A DNA stretch of 64,000 nt from Hyperoplus lanceolatus (Eukaryota; Chordata; Actinopteri; Uranoscopiformes; Ammodytidae). Shown one piece after another: positions 51,354 to 63,245 of this stretch. Both the position numbers and the translations under genes were made by a program. The stretch is from assembly GCA_026929865.2 (NCBI GenBank), contig CM049417.1, forward strand, positions 19,448,501 through 19,512,500. The letters are read 5' to 3'. Below the pieces are notes generated by a model. It did no database searches. It saw nothing but the letters and a program-made list of their open reading frames with translations, and had not been told where the DNA came from. Positions within the stretch are counted from its first letter, which is position 1. Each line of letters begins with the position of its first letter.

Positions 51354-51724
51354 CACACCTCACCACTCATGTCCCGCTGTTTCAATGGGTTTATGGTAGG
51401 GAGAACATATGCCCCCCCTGTGTTTTATACTGGACACACATGCAGACAGCTATACAAACAACCAGGGGCTTAATTACCTCATAAGGGAGGCCAGGGGTAA
51501 GGGATGCTGATGAGTAATGGCAGCATAATGTTAAAGGATATGCAGTGTTGCACCGTAGAATGGAATGCTTTGCAACATATTTATGCAACAGATTTGAGCA
51601 TTTTTATTAAAGCACTGATTTGGTAGCAAAAACCTATTCAACTAATATGATCTATATTTGCAAGCATCGATAGAGTCTCATTAGCTATCTTAATATCCCA
51701 GCTGCTAACGCAGACACACAGACC

Positions 51725-52143
51725 CTGCGTTCCAAATCGCATACTCTTTCTCTTTGCTTTTTTACATTGTAAACCTGATCATGCAATGTACTGTATGTAG
51801 TAAGCATACAGTATGCTACTATTGGGACATACTTTTATTTTTCTAATTCATCATAACATATCGCCGTGAATTTGCCTCTTGCATATATTTTCATCGCATT
51901 GCTGGTTGTTTTCACTCGGAGGCTCCGTCGATGTGACGTAACATGTGCTTTTGCAGTGGATTGTCGGTCAGAATCGCTTCGTCCAAAAAGCATGCTGATT
52001 TGATTTCCACACTAAAAATCATGACTGGATATAATAGGGCATATGGGTTTTTTTTCCAAGCGTGCTGCATTTGACTACATGTTTTGGGACATCCTAGATC
52101 ATTTTTTTTACCATAGCAGGGAAGTATGGGTATTGGAACGCAG
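51725..52143 (+). mobile_element. TIR element family D, copy 1, 419 bp
   Basis: The left end CTGCGTTCCAAATCGCATAC and the right end GTATGGGTATTGGAACGCAG are inverted repeats of about 20 bp. The interior holds CATTGCTGGTTGTTTTCAC, GCAGTGGATTGTCGGTCAGA, ACACTAAAAATCATGACTGG and ACATGTTTTGGGACATCC. A second copy lies on the minus strand at 54944-55255. Non-coding; superfamily not settled; no target duplication identified. Confidence 0.78.
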
Positions 52144-54943
52144 CCAAAGTCGCACGACCTCCCCTTGACTCTGCAAAATATGTGGGGGTTTATGTTGGTT
52201 CTCACAGTCAGAAAGCAGCATGACACCATTAGCTTTCTACACTGGTAGGCCCTCACCACATGTCAAACTTAAGACAAATGAACTCAAGATGCTACAGTAT
52301 ATATACATATTTCTTTAGGCTTCTGAATTTCAACATAGCTCTCAAGAAGCAGCAGAAGCTCACGCCCCCAACACATCTTGTCAGGCATTTCCTGCCAGCT
52401 TGTCAACACTGGCCTGTGTGTGGCAGCTTGTCTTTTCCATTCCCTTTTTTATTTTGTCTTGTTTGGCTCCAATATATATCAAAAATATGCAGGCATTACA
52501 TAATTTTCTGGTTAAGCCGTGACACTGCAAACAGAAACATGTTTTTATATGTTGCTTCCATAGCATGTATTCTCTAATACAAGAAGAAACACATTCAAAA
52601 TGTACATGCTGTGGATGTTTGTTTGACTAAACCTTGTCTGTTTTTACTTTTTTTCTCCTATTCAAACGTCTTAAGTGGACATTATCTCAACATTAGTTTT
52701 TCTTTTTTTCAATAACCAAAAATCTCAATTTCTAAAGCAACTAATATTCCCATAATCATTATGAGCACCATGCTGTTTAGTTTGTTGAAACAAGGCTGTC
52801 TGTTTTGTAAAAAAACTTTGGACTCTAATAGGTTGTAAACATTAAATAAATATTTTAACTCTGGCTTCATCCAACATCTAGATTAATATCATATTAAAGT
52901 GATGAAAATGAAAAAATGATTGGTAAGATATTGGACAAAAAAAATGTTTTAATGCAAGTAATCAATTGGCAAAGTTGTATGATGATAGTTATAGGTCAAA
53001 CATGTATCCTATTCATCTACAGGGTCTGGCCTGCATAATTATCTGTAAAAAATCCCCAAACAGAAATCCTAATAAGGCGGGGGGGGGGGGGGGGGAGGAG
53101 GGTCTGCCAGAGCTTGAACATCAGTTTGCATACTTGTCATGTCGGACCACAAAGCAAGGTCCAAAAGGGTAAATGATAGCCCACAGTACAGCACACACAC
53201 ACACAGACACGGTGCCAAATGAGGACATGGAAGGAAAGGGAAGGGAGGGAGGTTTGGGCCGGTTGAGCAACAGAGAATGAGATCCCAAGGTCAGTGTTCT
53301 CAGGCCCAGGCAACAGACCATGGAAGAGAGATGGTGTGGACAGATGTCAGAAGTGATAGGCGTCAGGCCTGACAAGCTCCAGCTTGGCTATCAGTTACTA
53401 CTTCCAGCCCGGGGTCGGGGCTGCTGCCAAAGCATTGCCAACGCCTCTCTGTGACGATCGGTGCCTCCGAAGGTTGAGCAAAATGGCTGCCTCCATGCCA
53501 ACGCATTATTTCGAATCACTGGCTCTGCAGATTTTTTGTGTTTTTTTTCTCAAAGGAAGTGCCATCTGTGAGTGACAGCGGGGGCCTCGGCCATTTTATT
53601 TAGAACACAGTAAACAAAGCTGCCATTTTTTGCCTTTTGAGGACTCTAGATGCTCTCATGTTATCACTCCACAATGCTGTTTGGTGTCATGAGATATTAA
53701 GTATACTGTGATCGTTATGCTTTCTCCCCTATCCATTTTTTCCACTTGATTCCATGCTCTCTTAAAAGCATCACTCAAGCAACAAAACAAAAATAAATCC
53801 TAATTTTCACATTTGAAAGCAGGGTGGATGGAAAAATCCAATACTCAGGAGAGTGCTTGGTCTTGCTTTAAGGACAACGGCTTGTGAGAAAGAGAATGGG
53901 GCCATTGGGAAATAAATCAATTTCAGGCCATTTACTATCATATTCTGTGGCTATTGATGATCTGTCAAAACATTTATTTTATGGTCTGAACTGCAAACAG
54001 AAAAAATAAATCGTTTTCCAAAGAACTTTCTCTACATCCAAAACAAATAATGAATAACTCGCAAATCGATACAGTGAGCTTTATTGAGCTCCCATGCTTG
54101 ACTTGAGTCTGGCACCTGGCCCGATCGTTTTTCATTCGCCATATATCCCCCACCTTTTCTCTCTTTCTCCCTCCTTTGTCCTGCTTTGTATCAGGCTAAA
54201 TAATTACAACAAGGCGTGGACCCTGAATGATTTGCCTATACACTGGGTTTGGCACAAACCATAGATAGACTATATCTTTCTTTTTTAACGGATAAGAAAA
54301 GCTCTGTTGCACCCTGCCGGCTCCACTGAATCACATGTTTCCAGAAAAGACAAACAATACACAATTTCAGGCAGACGGATTTGACTGTTGGAAAATATAG
54401 AGGCTCAGCAAGTGTGAATCCAAAACATCCGGCACCCCCTTGATCGGTGCCTCTCAAAAGGGGCCTTGGCTTTTCTCAATGGAATCACTGTTGGCAGTAC
54501 TGCCACTTCGACCCGGGTCACACCCCGCTGTTCAACTGAGTTGGCCTGAATAAAATCTTTGCAGGCAGGCTGAGAGCTCGCTGGGGTAGGGGTCAACTGC
54601 TCTGACCCCCACAGGGAGGCCAGGCCCCATCTTACTGGAACAAACACTATCAAAAGTTTGCCCATTTCAGCAGGACCCTAAGAGAATCACTGGAGGAAGA
54701 AGGTTCCGTTTAGGAAGAATTGACTGACAGGCGAGCTAGCATTTTGTGCAAAGTATGTGACAGGGACGCAAAACCCCCCAGCTCTTTGGTGAGATCTAGT
54801 ATTTCCCAAAGACAATGGGTCACGTGCCAAATCTGTTACCACGGGTTGCAGAGTCACAGTGTAAGATATGTAATGGCTTGAAATAAATAAGGTGTGTATG
54901 AGAGGACAAAACAAGAAAAGTAGATTCCTGATTTGAAGACATC
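52144..54943. other. Non-coding DNA with a candidate regulatory block
   Basis: No gene recognised. It contains a 17-base G run (53079-53095), A/T-rich stretches at 52680-52960 and a possible regulatory block near 54060-54150. Confidence 0.5.
54060..54150. promoter_or_regulatory. Candidate conserved non-coding block
   Basis: Short stretch of complex sequence with GCAAATCGATACAGTGAGC, GCTTTATTGAGCTCCC and GATCGTTTTTCATTCGCC. Weak evidence. Confidence 0.18.
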
Positions 54944-55255
54944 CCTGCAATTCCAATAACCATACTTCCCTGATGATTTGTGTGTTAGAAACATATTTAG
55001 TTTGCCCTGATACATGCGGTCGGTTGCAGAATGCTTAAAGAAATACCCGGACCCCCTATTACATCCAGTCGTGATTTTTAGTGTCAAAATCAGTTTATTT
55101 ACTTCAGCGATTCTGACCCACAATCCACTGCACAGCCGTAGTTACGTCTTTGATGGAGCCTCTGTGTGAAAAACAAGCAGCAATAATGCCAGCAATGCAA
55201 CGGATATATAAGCAAGAGACAAGTGCAAGCCACAATTATACAATTAAATACTTAT
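54944..55255 (-). mobile_element. TIR element family D, copy 2
   Basis: On the minus strand: CATTGCTGGCATTATTGC, GAGGCTCCATCAAAGACG, GCAGTGGATTGTGGGTCAGA, ACACTAAAAATCACGACTGG, then CAGGGAAGTATGGTTATTGG and AATTGCAG, which matches copy 1 to its right TIR. The other end fades out near 55255. This independent copy confirms that family D is a repeat. Confidence 0.75.
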
Positions 55256-56539
55256 TAATATAATTCAATTCAATTGGTACAAGTCTTGTCCCAATCGTAT
55301 CCCTTCCACAGTCTAACAGCATATGTTTGATGATCAGCTGTAGTATGTTGTTTAGTAACAAGAAAGAGTTGTACACATGGTATGCCTCCCAGTTACTGCA
55401 GAAAGTGAGCAATGCGGTTGAGGTGCAGGCACCAAGCTTCTTTGTACGTCTCACCTAGGTGAAACTGGGGCATTCCTGTCTGGCTTAGGCTTGAACAAGC
55501 GGCGGTTAGCAAATCTTCACTGACCCAGCCGTTCTAAAGGGCTCTCTCTTGGGTCACGGCCTCGGTGTCGTATGCCAGCGGACGAGAGAGGCGTATTGAT
55601 TACCAATAAACTCATTAAGAACTAAGAGAAAGGACTTTCCTACGCAGACACAACAATTAGTTTATGTCAAAACAAGAGCTTAGCATTCAGATTGCTTTTA
55701 CTGATTCAATTTACTGCTTGAACTCATTGTTTTGCAAATGAGCTATGGCTCCATTCCAAAAGGCAAAGATTTTAATATCAGATGTCCCTGTAAGTATATG
55801 TTAAGGCAATTAGGTGAATGTGCATAATATAATGGCTTAACAAGGAGGATAATGAAATGACTATAATTCTGATAGCACTGGAATCCTGGCAGTGCTTTTC
55901 CTTCAGTGGGAAACTGGCCATGATTTAAAGAAGAATGAGCATTTGATAACAACGGTCCTCATGTGGCGTGCATCTGCTTTGCCTGATGTTAGCAGGCAGC
56001 TGACCATATGTGTTTCCATCCTATCTGATATTGTTTTCAGTATGTTTTGAAGCCTACACACTTGTCAAGTCTGCACATAGGGGCCTACAATGCATTAAGC
56101 TTATTTCATTGTTTTTTTCTTATGTGTTTCACGATAACTACCCCTTTGACATGATTACTGAAAGTGTGCCAACCTAAACCAACACAATTAGTTTCTGTTT
56201 CAGGACTGTTAACATCTCTAACAAGGAAGTTCAAATTGTATTTGCGACCCTAAGAAAGCCATTTTGTGTTTTTCCTACGACTATTAGTTGGGGGAATCGT
56301 GTTTGCTTTTCTTGGGGATGCAGGGGATTAGACTTTTCCAGCATATACAATGATAAACTGTTAAGACGTTGTCCCTTTGAACTCGCAATGATGCCTCATG
56401 CTCTTCAGGCCAATGGAATGGATGAGCCTGAAGATTGAGATACCAACTCAGGTTGTAGACAAAATAGTGTTATCGCAGCTCTGCCATTAAAACAAGATGG
56501 AATAGCTTGTGTCCTAAAGGTTTCTTTGCTCTGTGTTAT
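55256..56539. other. Non-coding DNA
   Basis: Nothing recognised. Confidence 0.55.
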
Positions 56540-56800
56540 CATGCTTTGGGACAATCTAAATGAAAACCGGCGCTGGGAAAATATGGCGCCAATAGTGTGA
56601 CGGGGGGGAGGTAAAAATGGGAAGAAATGTCATGGGCCACGGTGTCAGTGTGGTTAATCGAAAATAATGTCCGGCAATTTATAGTCGCCATCCTGACCAG
56701 CACTGGATGTACTGATGCAGGAGATCGAATTTTAATGCGTACATTCCATCACTTCATACGGGGCTAGTGATGTTTAGGGCCGCGGCCAAACGGTACATGA
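56540..56800. promoter_or_regulatory. Candidate conserved non-coding block
   Basis: Complex sequence with AAATATGGCGCCAATAGTG, GGTTAATCGAAAATAATG, GGCAATTTATAGTCGCC (posterior-Hox-like TTTATAG core) and AGGGCCGCGGCC. Composition and lack of repeats set it apart from its flanks. Inference only. Confidence 0.28.
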
Positions 56801-56871
56801 ATCTATGGACGAAGGTTATCATACAGCAGTAATAAACTGGGTAACATTTAAAAAAATGACTGTCTGCTTGG

Positions 56872-56875
<4 letters not shown>

Positions 56876-56921
<46 letters not shown>

Positions 56922-56956
56922 TGTGTTTGGGTGCGTGCATGTGTGTGTGTGTGTGT
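56876..56956. repeat. (TG)n microsatellite with interruptions
   Basis: (TG)n at 56876-56921, then a short TG-rich stretch with GGTGCGTGCATG. Confidence 0.94.
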
Positions 56957-57024
56957 TTTGCGTGAGTGCCTATGCCGGGACACATGTTACAGGACCTTGT
57001 TGAACATTAAGGTGTGTTTTGACA

Positions 57025-57510
57025 GGCAACTGATTTCCACCTGCGGCCATTGTAATAAATAAACAGGGAAGAAGGCGTAGGGAGGATGGTAAGCTCTTGG
57101 GAGATGCAAATGAATGCCACCTGCAGGGAACCACAAGTCCCATCAGTATTTTTCCCTCATTTGACAAGAGTCCATCTAATCTCCCTTTCCGTCTAACATG
57201 TGCTCCCCTGGTGTTAAACACTTGAAAATAGATCCCGGGGAAATAATAAGTCCAGATGCTTTCCGGGGTCCCATGGCGCGCAGTTAGGCAGCATTGGTTT
57301 ATGCTGTCATTTAAAAAAAAAATGAGTATAGCCCTAGCTGCAATCATCAGGGCTTTGTCAACAGCAGATCAAACTGACATCAGTATCCATAAATTTGAGC
57401 TCATATATGCGCCGCGGTAACACTTTTTATAGGTCGTGTACATGCAACTATTTTCATATGAACCAAACCTTATCGGGAGAAAATAATAATTTGGCTGAAT
57501 TATAGCAACC
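57025..57510. promoter_or_regulatory. Candidate conserved non-coding block (octamer, E boxes)
   Basis: It contains an exact ATGCAAAT POU octamer (GGAGATGCAAATGAATGCC, near 57101) between two CACCTGC E boxes (CCACCTGCGGCC near 57039 and GCCACCTGCAGGG near 57117), plus CATATATGCGCCGCGG and ACACTTTTTATAGG further on. An octamer between E boxes is a plausible neural-type enhancer. No alignment was possible. Part of a 125-codon minus frame (56970-57347) crosses it without any domain. Confidence 0.33.
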
Positions 57511-57519
57511 TTATGACTG

Positions 57520-57720
57520 GAGTCAGTTATTCTGGAGATAAGAATGCTTGTTCTCAAAATCACTTTTTGTCAAAATCATAAGTGAATATCTCTACATGTC
57601 CGTACTGTGTGTGTGTGTGTATGTGTGTGCTGAACATGACCATGCTTTTGGCTTAGGGAGGCAGCAATGGATTTTCACAACCGTCTATGGGAACCAGTTT
57701 TGTATATGGTATGTGATGGT
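57520..57720 (+). repeat. Dispersed repeat family B, copy 3
   Basis: GGAGTCAGTTATTCTGGAG, AGAATGCTTGTTCTCAAAAT, CACTTTTTGTCAAAATCAT, AGTGAATATCTC, then a (GT)n and GTGCTGAACATGACCATGC. It lines up with copies 1 and 2. Confidence 0.62.
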
Positions 57721-57954
57721 GTGATGGAGTGATGGAGTAGGCTTTGGATTCTGTTATTAAGAATAGAGCTTCTGTTCAGAGATACATTGATATGCACACA
57801 ATTATGGTTCAGCTGTGACTCATGTATCCTCCTTGTTAAATAAGCTCACTCATTAAGCTCAGACTGTATTGTCGGTTCCCCCGGCTCCGAGCACAAATAT
57901 ACCAAATAACCTCCAATAGGGCTCCGAGAGGTAGAAAATCAGCTGCATACAATT

Positions 57955-58225
57955 ATTTTCTTTTGACACCAAGTCATTTCCTTTGCATTTCACCACTGAC
58001 GTCGGAGCTCCTTAATGAAGACGGTGTATGCTCAGCGCTGCCACAGTCTGAGTTCTGCACAGCCAGGTCTAAAGATTTTTATTTCACCGCTTTTCAACAC
58101 TCGCCTTATTTCACTTGCGGCTTAATGAGAGTCGTTTGGAATAATAGGCTTCCATTGAACGGAGGCATCTGCATCCACAGACACAGCTCTAAATGAGTGA
58201 GCTAATTTCCAACGATAATCACCTC
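57955..58225. promoter_or_regulatory. Candidate conserved non-coding block
   Basis: Complex, repeat-free sequence with GCTCCTTAATGAAGACGG, TTTCACTTGCGGCTTAATGA and AATGAGTGAGCTAATTTCC, so several TTAATGA/TAATTT homeodomain-like cores. Open in one plus frame for 77 codons but with no domain. Confidence 0.28.
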
Positions 58226-58772
58226 TCTCCCGCTGTGCTTTTTTTTATGCAGAGATTCGCCTTCCGATTTTAATGGAGTCAAAAATGGCAGCCAGTCCTC
58301 CCTGTAAGGTCTACAGAAGCTGAGTGTGTCACATCATAGCTGTCTTTCATAGAATAAAACAGTGGGTGTTATTTCCAGAAATGTGGCAGTTTATAATTAA
58401 ATGACTAATAATGGAAATATCCTGGGAAAATTGCGGATATGTTAGATCTACATGGTATATTTGTGTTAGCACCTTATCATAAAACAATCGGCTCATGATC
58501 AAAGCAGCACTAGGTCATAATTGACATGTCAGTCCATAAGTTTGTCCATTAGCATTTCTAAAATAGGGCGAGGTTTGAGAAATGTTTGTGCGTTTTTTCT
58601 CGTCAACTTGTTCAATACATTTTTAGTTCAACTGAACGAGACGAAATGTTCTATATAATAAGTTTGATAAAAATGTCCTTCAGGTGTGTTGCTGTACAAC
58701 AACATTTGATGAAAAGGTGCCAGGCACCCCTAACACTCTGTTCCTAGAATCGCCCTGCCTTGATCTGAAATG
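58226..58772. other. Non-coding DNA
   Basis: Nothing recognised. Confidence 0.55.
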
Positions 58773-59070
58773 GTAAATGGACTTGTATAGCGCTATATGT
58801 CCGTTTATCACAGACCCAAAGCGCTTTACATAGTTTTTTTTGTACACATTCACCCAGTCACACACACATTCATACACCGATAGCAGCAGCTACCACGCAG
58901 GGTAGGCTTAGCACTAGGGTGCTAAGCTAACTAAGCTAACTATCGGGAGCAATTCGGGGTTCAGTGTCTTGCCCAGGGGCAATTCGACATGTGGCGGGGA
59001 GACGGGGGATCTAACCTCCGACCCTGCACACCAGAGGCGAACTCCCTACCCACTTCGCCACTGCCGCCCC
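58773..59070 (-). mobile_element. tRNA-derived SINE, minus strand, alternative tail
   Basis: On the minus strand it starts GGGGCGGCAGTGGCGAAGTG (A box TGGCGAAGTGG), has a B-box-like GGAGGTTAGATCCCCC, then CGTCTCCCCGCCACATGTCG, GGGCAAGACACTGAACCCCG and AGCTGCTGCTATCGGTGTAT. These match the SINE at 15090 block by block. Its 3' end is different: TGTAAAGCGCTTTGGGTCTG, then AGCGCTATACAAGTCCATTT. That tail is widespread in fish genomes. A short TTAGC-based duplication (near 58908-58945) sits in the body. Confidence 0.85.
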
Positions 59071-61749
59071 TAAATCTTCCCCTATGATCTTTGCTATGGA
59101 GACATTTTGACTAACACAACTGAATTACTCCACGCAATACAGATATACAAAGGACTACACACACTTTTTTATATTTTTTCAAGAGCGAACAATGGGAATG
59201 TCTTGGGGATGTCTGGGTAATGAAGTCCACTGGGACTGGGATATACAAATAAAGGTTGAAGTGATATCTATTTTTCATTGTCTCTACTGTCTTCCTCTCC
59301 CCTCTCTCTCCTGTCTATAGTCCCTGTGTGTGGTTGCGAGCGTTGTCACTGATGACACAGAAGCTGTGGCGTCATGCAGTCACTGCAGATGGCAGATACA
59401 TCTTTTTTTTTAAAGCGACAGGAAGGGTGGAATCGCTCGCAAACGGCGTAGGCCATTTTGACAGGGAGAAAACCCTGGCTCGTCTCAACAAATGGGAAAG
59501 GTCACAAACTGTGACAATGTAGTAATATCCCATCCACTGAACTCCACTTTGCTTTATTTAACTTCCACGTCAAGTTACTTGTCTTTAAAAAAAAAAAAAA
59601 ATGTCATGCCCTTTCATTTGTGGAAAGGTTGCACTATAAAAGCAGCCACAAGCAAGTGAGACTCAACTGTTTATCACACTCACTGTATTTATGCAGTCGG
59701 GCTAGGGAGGAGCAGTCAGTAATTTGGCAACATTTACAGTACATTTCCCCCTCTCGGCTCCGTTATAAGTGGCGAGTCGCAATTTATACAATACGAAAGA
59801 GGCCGCGACGGAGGTTAATTCCCTGGTGTAGTGTTATGCAGGCTGGCAGTCCAAGCAGAGGAGCAAGATGACAATATAGGCTAGCAGCAGCTAGCACAGG
59901 ACATCTTTCCCTCACAGTTTTGTGTTTAGTTGATCGCAATAGACGGTTGGTATACGGGAAGGTTTCCAAGTAGCGGAAGACATGAGAGAGAGAGAAAGAG
60001 AGAGCATGAGAATGATGATTCCATGGTAATGTGTTTGCATGGCGACCAAAATAAAACCGTTCGATAGATTGTGACACAAAGAGCCTCGTACTGTAAAACA
60101 CACACCTAAAGGAAAATCAGTCATGGCAAGAGAAAAATCCTTGTACAGGAATAATAGGGCTTGAGGGACATCACTAACAGCCAAAATTGTATTTTTAATG
60201 AGTATTTGCCTTTTTCGGAATTAATACTTGAATGGCTGTATCAAATATGGATGACAATTAAAGTAAGCCATTACCCCAGTGTAATATTCACTTTCAACTG
60301 TTTTCACAGTGGTAATGTGTCTTCCCATCTGAGCCCTGTTTGTTATGTTACTTTGTCTATTTTTTCGTTTTTGAGTACCTTTATCCCTTTCTTAACTAGT
60401 CCCGCTGTTTATGTGTGTATCTGTTTTAGCATCTACTTATCTTTCCTCCTCTCCTGAGTACATAATAACTGTACTACTGTACTGTACAAAGTCACACACG
60501 CCCAAGATAGTATTGTTCCATCTTCAGCCAAAACCAATCATTTTACCTAATTTGCATAAACCACAGTTTAAAACAGTCACATGACATGTGGCCTGCAAAT
60601 TCCGGGCCAGGGATAAGCATCCGAACATTCTATATTTATTCAATCATTTTCTAGTATTAGCATTTGCTATCCAGGGACCTGATCCCAGGCTTATGTGATG
60701 CCTTACATCATGTCACCCTAGTAGCATGTTGTGTTAAACGTTGACTGATTGTGGAAAAAAAGAGAAGGTCCTACCCAAGTATTCAAATTCCCACACAGAA
60801 ACTCTCCCTTTCTCACTGTCACACACATACACACACACATACAGGCGTGCTTAATGGTGTCCGGTTACAGCGACACTCAAACACTCCTGGAATGTTTCTT
60901 CAGGGTAGATCACACATGCAAGGACAAGGTAGGGTTAGGTGGAAGATTAAGTGCAGCGGCTTGGGTTACACAGCCCCTACACCTGACATACACTTCCCTT
61001 TAAAAAAGTTAGAAAAATCCAGTGGAAATGTTTTGTATCATAGGAATCACATAAATTCAGCTAATCTTTGCCTTGTTGATTTGGGGGATTGTGTGCATAA
61101 CTGACGGTATTTTTAAAAGTTTATGTGGCGGCTGTGAAGTTTGTCATTATACATATTTGTCATTTGGGCAAATTCATGGATAGGCCTAATGTTTAAGGTG
61201 GATTTTATCAGGTTAGCACTATGGGTGTAACAGTATGGCACAGACAGTTTATCTTAGTGTAACTTGTATGAATGTGTGCCTCCATCGGCCCCAATCTTCC
61301 TTACATGGCCTAATATGTTGCTTTTACAAATGTCAACATTACATTTCTATGACGTGGATCTGTCATAATGTGAGGACTCCTAAATGACTTGGTGACTTCA
61401 CAGGGTTTGGTATGTGAAGCTCATGTATGCCAAATATTCATGGTATCTTGATCCATTCTGCATGAACTGCGTTTAAGAGCAGTAACCTAAGTCCACTTAA
61501 CAACTCGGGGCTAAAACTGCCTTTCTATGTTTAACTGTTGCCATCTCATCTCATGGTAGATTTCAGAATCCTTGGGTCCTAATATAGTTAATTGCCAAAT
61601 GGGTTTATGAGGCTGTAAACACTAACGCCTCAAAGCGTTATTTGCTGATTTTGTAACTGGTAATGGGCCAGTATGCTTCTCAAATGTTACAATGCTCAAC
61701 CTAAATGACAGGCACAGTTGAGAGATGCATGGTTTAATAAACTGCCTAC
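59071..61749. other. Non-coding DNA
   Basis: No gene recognised. A-rich tract at 59587-59600. The 117-codon plus frame at 60751-61104 begins in a polybasic stretch and crosses a (CACACA) run; no domain. Confidence 0.55.
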
Positions 61750-61756
61750 AGCAGCC

Positions 61757-62374
61757 ATAGCCTGGCTCCGCCCGCCCGCCTACTTCCGGCCAAATTTCAT
61801 GTTCCCTTCAGTAGTCAGTCTGGGTGTACAGCGCATTTCCCAGATTCTCCGGAGAATCTACAGCCGTCCAATCAGCGAACAGAGCGAGTGGCTGAGAACG
61901 ATGACGTCGAAGTCGCGCTCCAGTTTCAGTTGAATGCTGCGCTCCTTTATACTCGGAAGAAGGAGATTTCCGACTTGGTAGTTCCGAGTTCCGACCTGTC
62001 TGTGTTCCAGTGCATCTGCTCGTGACAGTATGGACGCCTAAAAGCTTTCTCGTCCAAATAACTAAACGTTAGGCTCTAGCAAGTTACCGTTGCCAGGTAC
62101 CGGTAGATTCATAGACTACAATATGTAGTGAAGTCGGAAATTTCAGAGTTCCCTGTCTAACTGGAACGCACCGTCAAAAGCCGGCTCATGAAACACGTGA
62201 CGACTAAACGTGATGCGATTGGTTGGCTAATCCAGAGTGGCACTGGGCAGATCCAATAGTTTTAAACTTCAACAGACACCCGCCTCCAAGTGAGTGAACG
62301 TTTGCCAATTACAGAGCTTCCAGACCTTCTGTACAAATGAAATGAAGTACGATGGTCTGGTTGGACCAGGCTAT
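61757..62374 (-). mobile_element. TIR element family E, copy 3, complete, 618 bp
   Basis: The element runs from ATAGCCTGGCTCCG to GGTTGGACCAGGCTAT, so both ends are ATAGCCTGG in inverse orientation. It is flanked by AGCAGCC on both sides (61750-61756 and 62375-62381), a perfect 7-bp direct repeat. Its right half, read on the minus strand, matches copies 1 (17381) and 2 (40155). The superfamily is uncertain: a 7-bp duplication is not standard for hAT (8) or Tc1 (2), so an 8-bp duplication with one change is possible. No transposase is present; it is non-autonomous. Confidence 0.82.
61935..62172. mobile_element. Probable insert inside family E copy 3
   Basis: This segment is absent from the same position in copy 1, where the flanking parts are nearly contiguous (CACTGGCTTCTGCAACAGAA). 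It holds TGTGTTCCAGTGC (62001) and CTGGAACGCA (62161-62170) facing each other, and related GGAAC/GTTCC-rich modules (TTCCGAGTTCCGACC near 61984, CAGAGTTCCCTGTC near 62142). It looks like another short element nested in family E, though it might instead be original sequence lost from copy 1. Confidence 0.45.
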
Positions 62375-62381
62375 AGCAGCC

Positions 62382-63019
62382 CCTGATACCTAAGGAAATT
62401 TAAACACTGGTATTGTTCTATAAATACATTGATGGCGTCATGTGCCCGCCAGAGTTTTCTAGCCTGACTAATAATAAACAACTCCTGTCTGCACAGTATT
62501 ATCTATTACCGTGTGATGCAACTATCTGAAACTGCTCTGAAATAAGGTCCTAACATATACATGGAAAGGGGAGCAGAAAGATGTACCCGATCTCCTGTGT
62601 CGATTGTAAACACAAAGCACAACCTTCATCTGTAAAATATCACAACGAGGAAAAACAAATAAATGAATGAGGGGTGAAATACTCAATGGGAATGACAAAA
62701 ATAGACTTTGCATCAGATGATGTTTTCAGTATTTCTAGCACAACTGAGGCAACATTTCTTTTTATAGTACAAAGAAAAAAAATTACAAAGTACCCCAAAA
62801 ATTTCCTCTTAGGTTTTTTGGCAGGTTTTGAAATGGGCAGGACGAGGCACTGCTGTGACTCACATTAAAGTCTTACACTCGCTCTCTCTTTTTTTTCCCC
62901 ACACATAGAGCTCTGTATTCCCCCCGGGCTACCATTTGCTTTGCAAAATGCATGCATGAAATTCTTTAGACCAGCCTTCCCCACGAGAGACTAAATAATA
63001 GATTACCAACACAGCATCC
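62382..63019. other. Non-coding DNA
   Basis: Nothing recognised. Confidence 0.55.
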
Positions 63020-63245
63020 AGCCCGTGCTATATAACTTCAGCCCCAACTGTCTGGCCTCATTAGCGAGTGAAGTGTAAAAGATAGCCAGCTGCTAGCCCA
63101 GGTGACGGCACTCGGCTCTGGCCTTTTGGCAGTAGTTGGCCCACCCTAAAGACAATATACGGCGTTTCGGTCCGGGCAATCCATCTTGTAATCCGCCTTA
63201 AAGCTTGCTAAGCTTCCGTTGATATTAAATGAATGTAGACCAATG
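63020..63245. promoter_or_regulatory. Candidate conserved non-coding block
   Basis: Complex, repeat-free sequence with CATTAGCGAGTGAAGTG, GACAATATACGGCGTTTCGG and CCTTAAAGCTTGCTAAGC. Texture evidence only. Confidence 0.22.
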
